This document shows positions 1 through 5,728 of a stretch of DNA of 12,215 nucleotides, one piece after another. Position 1 is the first letter of the stretch, and each line of letters opens with the position of its first letter. The stretch comes from Nocardioides sp. (GTDB lineage Bacteria > Actinomycetota > Actinomycetes > Propionibacteriales > Nocardioidaceae), in contig JARICB010000426.1 in assembly GCA_029264225.1 (NCBI GenBank), forward strand, positions 1-12,215, in the 5' to 3' direction. The notes under the pieces are model-generated. The model did no database searches. It worked only from the letters and a program-made list of their open reading frames with translations, and had not been told where the DNA came from. Both the position numbers and the translations under genes were made by a program.

Positions 1-898
1 CGTAGGCGTCGTTGACGGCACGCGAGCCCAGGTCGTCCGGGTCGGCCTCGAGCGGCTTGTTGGCGTTGAACGTCGGCCCATCGGCCAGCGCCAGCAGTTC
101 GCCGGTGCGTCGGTCCATGACGATCGCGACCCCACTCTTGGCGCGGTACTGCTGGATCGTCTGCTTAAGCACCCGTTCGGTGAACCACTGGAGATCGAGG
201 TCGATGGTGGTGGTCAGCGGCGCACCGTTCTTCGCCGGGACGACGGTGTTCTCGCCCAGGGGGATGCGGTTGCCTCCACCGACCTGGTAGCGGGCCTTCC
301 CGTCGGTGCCGGCCAGCTGGGCATCGAAGGTGCGCTCCAGACCACCCAGTGCCTCATCGGTGCCCATGAAGCCGAGCACGTTGGCTGCCACGTCGTCGGC
401 CGGGTAGTCCCGAATAGGGTCGTCGTGCAAGGAGATGCCCTGATAGCCGGCCTCCCTGAGCTCGGCCAGCAGGTCGGAGGCGCGGGTGCTCGGCACGCGT
501 CGGGCGATGTATTCGTAGCGGCTGTCCTCGCGCAGGGCAGCCAGGGTCTTGAAGTAGTCGACGTCAAGTCGCTGCGAAAGAACAGTGGCGATGGCCGGCG
601 CGTCGTCCCTCGTCAGTCCTGGGTCGGCTACGACCATCTTGCCGTGGATCGAGTCGGCCAGCGGCAGTCCGTTTCGGTCCAGGATGTCTCCGCGGGCAGC
701 CGGCAGGTCCACGTTCTGCACACTCGCGGCGGCCGCCATTGCGGCGTACGAGTTGGGGTCGATGCCTTGGAGCTGGACCAGCCTGGCACCGAAGAACGAG
801 AGCACGATGGCGATGACGACCAGGCCGAAACGCAGCCGGAACTGGGGCGCTTCGCGACGCTCGTCGTGGCTGCGGCGATTCCTGGTGGGCAACGTCAT
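1..898 (-). CDS. ftsI: FtsI/PbpB, septal peptidoglycan transpeptidase (N-terminal part, cut by window edge)
   Basis: Class B penicillin-binding protein that cross-links septal peptidoglycan, working with FtsW and the FtsQLB complex at the division site. The visible 299 residues run from a short cytoplasmic tail to a single membrane anchor (about residues 23-41). The PBP dimerisation/pedestal domain follows, with the hallmark RGDILDRNG at 69-77. The transpeptidase domain begins with TTTIDLDLQ near 229-237 and GVAIVMDRRTGELLALA near 256-272. The SxxK, SxN and KTG active-site motifs would lie beyond the left edge, so catalysis cannot be checked here. The ATG start (898) forms an ATGA overlap with the ftsL stop, and AGGA lies just upstream, which indicates translational coupling. 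Identity as FtsI rather than another class B PBP rests on its place directly after rsmH and ftsL. The gene is incomplete only because the window ends. Confidence 0.93.
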   Translation of the reverse strand, partial: MTLPTRNRRSHDERREAPQFRLRFGLVVIAIVLSFFGARLVQLQGIDPNSYAAMAAAASVQNVDLPAARGDILDRNGLPLADSIHGKMVVADPGLTRDDAPAIATVLSQRLDVDYFKTLAALREDSRYEYIARRVPSTRASDLLAELREAGYQGISLHDDPIRDYPADDVAANVLGFMGTDEALGGLERTFDAQLAGTDGKARYQVGGGNRIPLGENTVVPAKNGAPLTTTIDLDLQWFTERVLKQTIQQYRAKSGVAIVMDRRTGELLALADGPTFNANKPLEADPDDLGSRAVNDAY

Positions 899-1413
899 TC
901 CGTCCTGGCTGAGCGGGCCCGGGACTTCGGCTCGGCCATCACCTTCACGATGGTGGGAGCAGGCTCGTAGATCTTCGGCTTTATCGGCGCGGGCGGCGCC
1001 AGGTTGAGCCTGTCGGTCGGCAGAGCCGGGACCTTCTCCCCCGACACCGTGCCGTCCAGGCTGAGGAAGGTCGGGGCGGCGGGCACGACCATGCCCATGT
1101 TCTGGGCCTGCATGGCGACCCGCTGCGGGTTGCGCAGATCCTCAAGTTCCATCTGAAGGGTCTGTTCGCGGGCCGCGAGGTTGGTCGCCTGCTCCTCGAG
1201 TGCGGTCGCTGCGAACGACGCCTGCTGCATCGAGGTGTTGAAGAGCAACAACCCGATCACGCCACTGATCAGGACCAGACTGACCAGGGTCACGAACGGC
1301 ACCTTGGCAGCGCGGGTGCGGGTCCGCGGCACTACCGAGAGACGGGCCCGCTCGACGGCGGCGGACGCGATGCGCGGGACCCGGCTACGGATCTGGACTG
1401 CTGGACTGCTCAT
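895..1413 (-). CDS. ftsL: FtsL-like bitopic cell division protein
   Basis: Probable FtsL, the small bitopic divisome protein that pairs with FtsB (DivIC) through a coiled coil and activates FtsWI. The 172-residue product has a basic cytoplasmic N-terminus (about 1-37), one membrane segment (about 38-58), and a helical region rich in Gln, Glu, Ala and Leu (about 62-100) suited to a leucine-zipper coiled coil. A long Pro-rich, basic extracytoplasmic tail follows (about 110-172, including [14 protein letters not shown]). FtsL sequences are poorly conserved, so the call rests on topology and on the position between rsmH and ftsI. E. coli FtsL is about 121 residues, and the extra length here is the C-terminal tail. 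The ATG overlaps the rsmH stop as ATGA, and GAGGAG lies 7 nt upstream of the start. Its own stop overlaps the ftsI start in the same way. Confidence 0.85.
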   Translation of the reverse strand: MSSPAVQIRSRVPRIASAAVERARLSVVPRTRTRAAKVPFVTLVSLVLISGVIGLLLFNTSMQQASFAATALEEQATNLAAREQTLQMELEDLRNPQRVAMQAQNMGMVVPAAPTFLSLDGTVSGEKVPALPTDRLNLAPPAPIKPKIYEPAPTIVKVMAEPKSRARSARTE

Positions 1414-2396
1414 CGGGTTGCTCCTCGGCGGGTCCGGACTGGGGGAAGGACGGGACGGACTCGTTCGATGGCTCGCAGGCGCACCGACGCGGCGCGTGGG
1501 TTCTCTTCGATCTCCTGCTCGTCGGCGACCTCGGCTCCACGCGTCACCAGCCGCAGGAGGGGCTCGCTACCTTCGGGCAGGAAGGGCAGATCTTCGGGTA
1601 CGTCGAGGCGCGAGACGGCCGTGAAGGCCCGCTTGACGAGCCGGTCCTCCAGCGAGTGGTAGGACTCCACGACCACGCGGCCACCGACCCCGATGGCCTC
1701 GATCGCGGCCGGGATGGCGCGTTCCAGGACGGCCAACTCGTCGTTGACCTCCATCCGAAGGGCCTGGAAGGTGCGCTTGGCGGGGTGTCCCCCGGTCCGA
1801 CGCGCCGGCGCCGGAATCTCGGCGTACAGCAACTCGACCAAGCGAGCGCTGGTGGTGAACGGGGCATCCTCGCGCTGGCTCACGACCGCCCGCGCGATCT
1901 TGCGGGCGAACTTCTCCTCGCCGTAGTCACGCAGGACCCGGGTCAGCTCGGACACGGTGTAGGTGTTCAGCACGTCGGCTGCGGTGTCACCCGTGGTGCC
2001 GTCCATCCGCATGTCGAGGGGGGCGTCGGTGGCGTAGGCGAACCCGCGTTCGCGCACGTCGAGCTGCATGGAGGACACACCGAGGTCGAAGAGGACACCA
2101 TCGACGGAGGTCAGCCCCTGGTCAGCGAGGACGTCGGCGATCTCGTCGTAGACGGCGTGCACCCCGACGAATCGCTTGCCGAACATTTCGAGCCGTTCAC
2201 GAGCCAGGTCGAGCGCCGCAGTGTCGCGGTCGATGCCGATCACCCGCGCCTGTTCGCAGCGCTGAAGAACGGCCTCGGTATGACCACCGAGACCCAGGGT
2301 GCAGTCGAGAAGGACCGCATCGGGACGATCGAGCGCAGGCGCCAACAGCGCTACGACCCGATCCAGGAGCACCGGAGCGTGGCGGGGATTGCTCAT
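1410..2396 (-). CDS. rsmH: RsmH, 16S rRNA (cytosine(1402)-N(4))-methyltransferase
   Basis: SAM-dependent enzyme that N4-methylates C1402 of 16S rRNA in the ribosomal P site (older name MraW). Its 328 residues match the family in length. Visible hallmarks are HAPVLLDRV at 6-14, the SAM-binding loop [12 protein letters not shown] at 31-42, the acidic IGIDRD at 53-58, [11 protein letters not shown] at 103-113, PLDMRMD at 126-132, [11 protein letters not shown] at 158-168, [18 protein letters not shown] at 204-221 and [12 protein letters not shown] at 245-256. The start is set by the usual short lead before HAPVLL. Only a weak ribosome-binding sequence is visible (GTAGG, partly inside the end of the upstream micro-gene), so translation may depend on coupling to that gene, whose stop lies 9 nt upstream. 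The stop overlaps the ftsL start (ATGA). Its position after mraZ is the classic start of the dcw cluster. Confidence 0.98.
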   Translation of the reverse strand: MSNPRHAPVLLDRVVALLAPALDRPDAVLLDCTLGLGGHTEAVLQRCEQARVIGIDRDTAALDLARERLEMFGKRFVGVHAVYDEIADVLADQGLTSVDGVLFDLGVSSMQLDVRERGFAYATDAPLDMRMDGTTGDTAADVLNTYTVSELTRVLRDYGEEKFARKIARAVVSQREDAPFTTSARLVELLYAEIPAPARRTGGHPAKRTFQALRMEVNDELAVLERAIPAAIEAIGVGGRVVVESYHSLEDRLVKRAFTAVSRLDVPEDLPFLPEGSEPLLRLVTRGAEVADEQEIEENPRAASVRLRAIERVRPVLPPVRTRRGATR

Positions 2397-2405
2397 CGCT
2401 GACGC

Positions 2406-2561
2406 CTACCGGCCTGCGTAGGTCAGCAGGACGAGGCCGGCGCTCAGTGCCACCGAGGTGCCGGCCGAGAACACCATCAGGGTCATCGCGTCCCGAGCCT
2501 GCTCGCGCACACGCGGCGGCCTGGTCGCACGGGTGTGTGCAGTGACGGCGGTACTGCTCAT
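2406..2561 (-). CDS. Putative 51-aa single-span membrane micro-protein between mraZ and rsmH
   Basis: I do not recognise a family for this short reading frame. It starts at ATG 2561, with a possible in-frame ATG at 2582 giving 58 residues, and ends with TAG at 2406-2408, 9 nt before the rsmH start. The product has a polar, basic N-terminal half (HTRATRPPRVREQARDA) followed by one hydrophobic segment of about 22 residues (MTLMVFSAGTSVALSAGLVL) and a short LTYAGR end. That suggests a bitopic or tail-anchored membrane protein. Coding support comes from third positions, about 43 of 51 of which are G or C, as in the flanking genes, and from its exact fit in an otherwise unexplained gap of about 360 nt inside the dcw operon. 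There is no strong ribosome-binding site before either ATG, which is the main doubt. A role in division or wall synthesis is suggested by position only. Confidence 0.6.
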   Translation of the reverse strand: MSSTAVTAHTRATRPPRVREQARDAMTLMVFSAGTSVALSAGLVLLTYAGR

Positions 2562-2757
2562 GGTCTCGACCCCACTGATCATTCGGCGTTCGGCTAGGTG
2601 GTGCTGGTGCTGGTGGATCCGTTTCGCCAGGTCCCTGCCCGCTCCCGTCGCTGGGAAGGTCCTCTGGTGCCGGGGAAGTTGCCCCAGATGACACGAGAGA
2701 GCGGGCGCGAGACCTGGTGCTACGGGTCTGCATCAGCTGTTCAGTTCGCGGTGCGGT

Positions 2758-3186
2758 CTAGATGCCCGGGAAGACCTCGTCGCTCAACTCCGAGAACTTC
2801 TGCTCCTGCTCCTGCGAGTAGGCGGTCCACGACGTCGGGTCCCAGATCTCGATGCGGTTCATCGAGCCGATGACGACGACGTCCTTGGTCAGCGAGGCGT
2901 ACTCCCGCAGTGGCCCCGGGATCGAGATGCGTCCCTGCTTGTCGGGCACCTCTTGGGAGGCGGCGGCAAACAGCATGCGGACGTAGTCACGAGTGCTCTT
3001 GTCGGTCACCGGCGCCTCACGGAGCCGGTCGGTCAGTCGTGCGAATTCATCCAGCGACCAGACCGTCAAGCAGCGTTCCTGCCCTCTGGTCACTACGAGT
3101 CCCTCCGTCAACTGATCCCTGAATTTTGCGGGGAGGAAGAGCCGGCCCTTCTCGTCCAGCTTGGGCGTGTGGGTGCCGAAGAACAT
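2758..3186 (-). CDS. mraZ: MraZ, dcw-operon transcriptional regulator
   Basis: DNA-binding regulator that sits first in the division and cell wall cluster and binds direct repeats in its own promoter. The 142-residue product has the two SpoVT-AbrB (double-psi) units typical of the family: the first centres on [13 protein letters not shown] (11-23) and the second on [16 protein letters not shown] (82-97). The family's characteristic N-terminus, [15 protein letters not shown], sets the start. A strong ribosome-binding site (AGGGGAGGTG, 3191-3200) lies 6 nt upstream of the ATG. Five GTGG repeats at 10-bp spacing overlap the promoter just upstream, so autoregulation is very likely. The acidic C-terminus ([12 protein letters not shown]) is longer than the core. 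The gene is divergent from the MoxR-like operon. Confidence 0.97.
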   Translation of the reverse strand: MFFGTHTPKLDEKGRLFLPAKFRDQLTEGLVVTRGQERCLTVWSLDEFARLTDRLREAPVTDKSTRDYVRMLFAAASQEVPDKQGRISIPGPLREYASLTKDVVVIGSMNRIEIWDPTSWTAYSQEQEQKFSELSDEVFPGI

Positions 3187-3190
3187 TCGG

Positions 3191-3200
3191 CACCTCCCCT
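3191..3200 (-). promoter_or_regulatory. Ribosome-binding site of mraZ
   Basis: On the minus strand this reads AGGGGAGGTG and is followed by TGCCGA and the ATG. It is the strongest Shine-Dalgarno match in the dcw part of the window and fixes the mraZ start. Confidence 0.85.
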
Positions 3201-3222
3201 GCTGTTTCGGCGAGATCGACCC

Positions 3223-3272
3223 TCTCCCCCACTTCGCTCCACCTTACTCCACATCCCTCCACCGTCAACCAC
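3223..3272 (-). promoter_or_regulatory. MraZ operator: five GTGG direct repeats, 10-bp period
   Basis: Read on the minus strand, five consecutive 10-bp units each begin with GTGG: GTGGTTGACG, GTGGAGGGAT, GTGGAGTAAG, GTGGAGCGAA and GTGGGGGAGA. On the plus strand the CCAC cores begin at 3229, 3239, 3249, 3259 and 3269, an exact helical period. MraZ proteins are known to bind three or more TGGG/GTGG-type repeats at 10-bp spacing upstream of mraZ as a curved oligomer. The array spans the -35, the -10 and the likely start site, so occupancy should repress the dcw operon. The neighbouring units on both sides lack GTGG, so the array is exactly five units. Confidence 0.88.
3241..3268 (-). promoter_or_regulatory. 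Promoter of the mraZ/dcw operon (-35 TTGACG, -10 TAAGGT)
   Basis: The minus strand shows TTGACG (3263-3268), a 16-bp spacer and TAAGGT (3241-3246). These fit the actinobacterial housekeeping sigma pattern TTGACN / TANNNT. The predicted transcript start near 3233-3235 gives a leader of roughly 48 nt ahead of mraZ. Both hexamers lie inside the GTGG repeat array, as expected for an MraZ-autoregulated promoter. The exact start site is inferred. Confidence 0.7.
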
Positions 3273-3438
3273 TTACGGGTGTTTTCGAGGCTTTCTCAGC
3301 GTTTCCGGGCAAATTTCGGCGCTGCTGGCCACCACTCGCACGCCGCAGCGGCGCACTGAAGGCCCCACGAACCGGCTCGGTGGGGGAAAGTGGGGCGCCG
3401 GGTGGGGGAAGAAACGGCCAGATCTTGCCGGTGGGCAA

Positions 3439-3444
3439 TACGGT
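3439..3444 (+). promoter_or_regulatory. Possible -10 element of the moxR-like operon (TACGGT)
   Basis: TACGGT fits the TANNNT actinobacterial -10 pattern and lies 57 nt before the moxR-like start codon. No convincing -35 stands 16-18 bp upstream, so this is a weak prediction. A GTGG motif overlaps its 3' end (3443). Confidence 0.3.
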
Positions 3445-3501
3445 GGATCTCACACGACCCGGGCAACGAATGACCCAGCACGGACAAGGAAAGGGCGACA
3501 C

Positions 3502-4479
3502 ATGACAACGTCGGTCTCGCACGACGCTGATCTGGACACGCTGACCAGCGCCATCGCTCGGATCCGTAGCAACATCGAGCGCGTCATCGAGGGCAAGCCC
3601 GATGTCGTCTCCTCCGCGCTGGTGGTGTTGCTGGCAGAGGGACACCTGCTGATCGAGGACGTCCCCGGTGTCGGCAAGACCCAACTGAGCAAGGCCCTCG
3701 CCCACAGCATCGACTGCACGGTGCGGCGTATTCAGTTCACCCCCGATCTGTTGCCCTCGGACGTCACCGGCGTCTCCGTCTTCAACCAGAACACCCGCGA
3801 GTTCGAGTTCCGACCCGGTGGCGTCTTCGCCAACATCGTGGTGGGCGACGAGATCAACCGGGCCTCCCCCAAGACCCAATCGGCCTTGTTGGAGTGCATG
3901 GAAGAACGACAGGTCACCGTCGACAACGCGACCTACATGCTCGAACGGCCATTCATGGTCATCGCGACCCAGAACCCGATCGAGATGGAAGGCACCTACA
4001 CCCTTCCTGAGGCGCAACGTGATCGCTTCATGGCGCGAGTCTCGGTGGGCTATCCGGTCGAGGCGGCGGAGATCGCCATGCTCGATGCGCACACCACCGT
4101 CAACCCGCTCGATGACCTCGAGCCGGTGACCGATGCCGCCGAGCTCCGCAAGCTCTTCCAGATCGTCGGCCAGGTGCACGTCTCGGCGCCGGTCCAGCGA
4201 TACGTCGTGGCGCTCGCCACCGCCACCCGCAAATCCGCCGAGCTCCACCTCGGCGCATCACCACGAGCCACCCTCCATCTCATGCGCGCGGCCAAGGCAA
4301 TGGCTGCGATGGCGGGGCGCGACTACGTCCTGCCCGACGACATCCACACGCTGGCTCGACCCGTGCTGACCCACCGACTTCTACCCAGCGTCGAGTCGTC
4401 GATGAGCGGGCGGACGCCCGGCGCGATCCTGGCCGGCATCCTGGCCGGAGTCCCCGTTCCAGAAGGCAGCCGTGCGTGA
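3502..4479 (+). CDS. MoxR-family AAA+ ATPase
   Basis: AAA+ ATPase of the MoxR family, thought to act as a chaperone or remodelling factor with partner proteins carrying VWA-like domains. The 325 residues show all the ATPase elements: Walker A EDVPGVGKT at 52-60, Walker B VVGDEINR at 113-120, sensor 1 ATQNP at 155-159, arginine-finger region EAQRDRF at 170-176, and sensor 2 GASPRAT at 251-257. The lid domain ends with VLTHRLLP near 288-295. I chose ATG 3502 because it directly follows AAGGAAAGGG (3486-3495) and gives the family-typical N-terminus. The open frame extends to 2953, but that extension is antisense to mraZ and its operator. The end overlaps the DUF58 start by 8 nt, so the two proteins are probably made together and act together, as in other MoxR-DUF58 pairs. 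Confidence 0.95.
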   Translation: MTTSVSHDADLDTLTSAIARIRSNIERVIEGKPDVVSSALVVLLAEGHLLIEDVPGVGKTQLSKALAHSIDCTVRRIQFTPDLLPSDVTGVSVFNQNTREFEFRPGGVFANIVVGDEINRASPKTQSALLECMEERQVTVDNATYMLERPFMVIATQNPIEMEGTYTLPEAQRDRFMARVSVGYPVEAAEIAMLDAHTTVNPLDDLEPVTDAAELRKLFQIVGQVHVSAPVQRYVVALATATRKSAELHLGASPRATLHLMRAAKAMAAMAGRDYVLPDDIHTLARPVLTHRLLPSVESSMSGRTPGAILAGILAGVPVPEGSRA

Positions 4480-5728
4480 GGCCCTCGTCGGACTGACCAC
4501 CCGCGGGCGGGTCCTCCTCGCCGCGGGCATCACCACCATCGTCTGCGCGATCATCGTCGGCCAGACCCCCCTGATCCGCGTAGGCGTGTTGGTGACGGCT
4601 CTGCCCTTGCTGACTGCACTGTGGATCGCCCGGTCCCGCTATCACCTCGCCCTGACCCGCACCGTGAGCCCGCAGCTCGTCGTCGCAGGCCAGTCGGCCC
4701 AAGTGCAGCTCACCCTCGACAACGAGGCCCGCACCCCCACAGGCGTGCTCCTGCTCGAGGACCGCCTGCCCTACGCGCTCGGCACCCGACCCCGCTTCGT
4801 TCTCGAGGGCATCGGACACGGCTGGCGGCGACACGTGAGCTATTCGGTCCGCTCCGACGTCCGCGGCTGCTACGACATCGGCCCGATGTCGGTACGCGCC
4901 AGCGACCCGTTCGGTCTGATCGAGGTTGGCCGGGCCTTCCACACCACCACCTCCCTGACGGTCACGCCGCGCACCGTTCCGCTGCCGGGCATCCCCCTCG
5001 GCGGCGGCTGGACCGGCTCCGGCGACAACCGTCCGCGGGCCTTCTCGACCGGCTCTGCCGAGGACGTGACGGTGCGCGAATATCGCCGCGGCGACGACCT
5101 TCGCCGGGTGCACTGGCGCAGCTCGGCGCGGGTCGGCGAGTTGATGGTGCGCCGCGAGGAGCAGCCCTGGCAGTCGCGCGCCACGGTCTTCCTCGACAAC
5201 CGGCGAGTCTCCCACCGGGGCCAGGGAGCGGCCTCATCGCTCGAGGCTGCCGTCTCCGCCGCGGCCTCCGTGGCCGTACACCTCACCCAACGTGGCTATG
5301 CGGTCCGGCTCGTCACCTCATCCGGGGAGGACCCGAGCACCGTCTGGCACGCCCGTTCTGCGAACGTCAACGCGGCGCCGCTCCTGGAGGCGCTGGCCGT
5401 CGTAGCGATGCAGAATTCGGCGGCGCTCGACACCACCTGGCTGGCCGAGCCCGGCCACGGTGGCCTGCTGGTCGCCGTGCTCGGCGCAGTCACCAGCACC
5501 GACGGACCCTTCCTGCACCGGCTCCAACATCATGCGTCCACCTCGGCGGCCATCGCGCTGGACGTCGACGAGTGGGCGCCACACCTACCGCGGTCAGGCA
5601 CCGGCACGACCACCCAGGCGCTCGCCGCCACCGGTTGGCGAGCCGTCGCCCTACGACCCGGAGATCACCTCGAAGCCGTCTGGCGAGACCTGGGCCGTCT
5701 CGGCAACCGGGCAAGGGTCGAGACATGA
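4472..5728 (+). CDS. DUF58 domain membrane protein
   Basis: Membrane-anchored DUF58 protein, the usual partner of MoxR ATPases; its biochemical role is not established. The 418-residue product has two N-terminal membrane segments (about 11-30 and 35-53) and an extended beta-rich domain (about 60-170). The DUF58 signature VREYRRGDDLRRVHWRSSAR is at 201-220, followed by a Rossmann-like VWA-type domain (about 236-400). The strand that would carry the VWA metal site reads VFLDNRRVS (239-247), so the full DxSxS metal motif is absent. The start is GTG 4472, with AGAAGG (4461-4466) 5 nt upstream inside the end of the moxR-like gene. The 3' end overlaps the next start as ATGA (5725-5728). The cytoplasmic domain is the likely contact for the MoxR ATPase (inference). 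Confidence 0.93.
   Translation: MREALVGLTTRGRVLLAAGITTIVCAIIVGQTPLIRVGVLVTALPLLTALWIARSRYHLALTRTVSPQLVVAGQSAQVQLTLDNEARTPTGVLLLEDRLPYALGTRPRFVLEGIGHGWRRHVSYSVRSDVRGCYDIGPMSVRASDPFGLIEVGRAFHTTTSLTVTPRTVPLPGIPLGGGWTGSGDNRPRAFSTGSAEDVTVREYRRGDDLRRVHWRSSARVGELMVRREEQPWQSRATVFLDNRRVSHRGQGAASSLEAAVSAAASVAVHLTQRGYAVRLVTSSGEDPSTVWHARSANVNAAPLLEALAVVAMQNSAALDTTWLAEPGHGGLLVAVLGAVTSTDGPFLHRLQHHASTSAAIALDVDEWAPHLPRSGTGTTTQALAATGWRAVALRPGDHLEAVWRDLGRLGNRARVET

Larger units (their letters stand above)
3187..3501. other. Divergent intergenic region between mraZ and the moxR-like gene
   Basis: This 315-bp region separates the leftward dcw operon from the rightward MoxR/DUF58/transglutaminase operon. The left quarter (3187-3272) holds the mraZ leader, promoter and five-repeat operator. 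The middle (about 3273-3330) is relatively AT-rich for this genome and shows no clear motif. The right part (3363-3446) is G-rich on the plus strand and carries irregularly spaced GTGG motifs at 3380, 3390, 3402, 3431 and 3443. Possible -10 element TACGGT (3439-3444) and ribosome-binding site AAGGAAAGGG (3486-3495) precede the moxR-like start. Longer reading frames crossing this region are extensions of moxR without coding support. Confidence 0.8.

Noticed and set aside
1656..2402. 248-codon plus-strand frame opposite rsmH
   Set aside because: It is antisense to a strongly conserved gene; long antisense frames are expected at this GC content. The same holds for frames opposite moxR (3265-4248) and dinB (8561-9502).
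2197..2733. 178-codon minus-strand frame covering the mraZ-rsmH gap
   Set aside because: It overlaps the start of rsmH out of frame and encodes a Pro/Ser/Arg-rich product without any family character. The 51-codon membrane frame fits the gap better.
3363..3385. CCCCAC/GTGGGG inverted repeat before the moxR-like gene
   Set aside because: Only the 6-bp outer arms match and the interior is not symmetric. It is better explained as part of the G-rich GTGG cluster.
2953..3501. N-terminal extension of the moxR-like gene
   Set aside because: It is antisense to mraZ and runs through the mraZ operator and promoter. The internal ATG 3502 has a good ribosome-binding site and gives the normal MoxR N-terminus.
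4621..5724. Upstream extension of the transglutaminase gene
   Set aside because: It lies inside the DUF58 gene in another frame with an Arg/Pro/His-rich product. The ATGA overlap at 5725 is the natural start.
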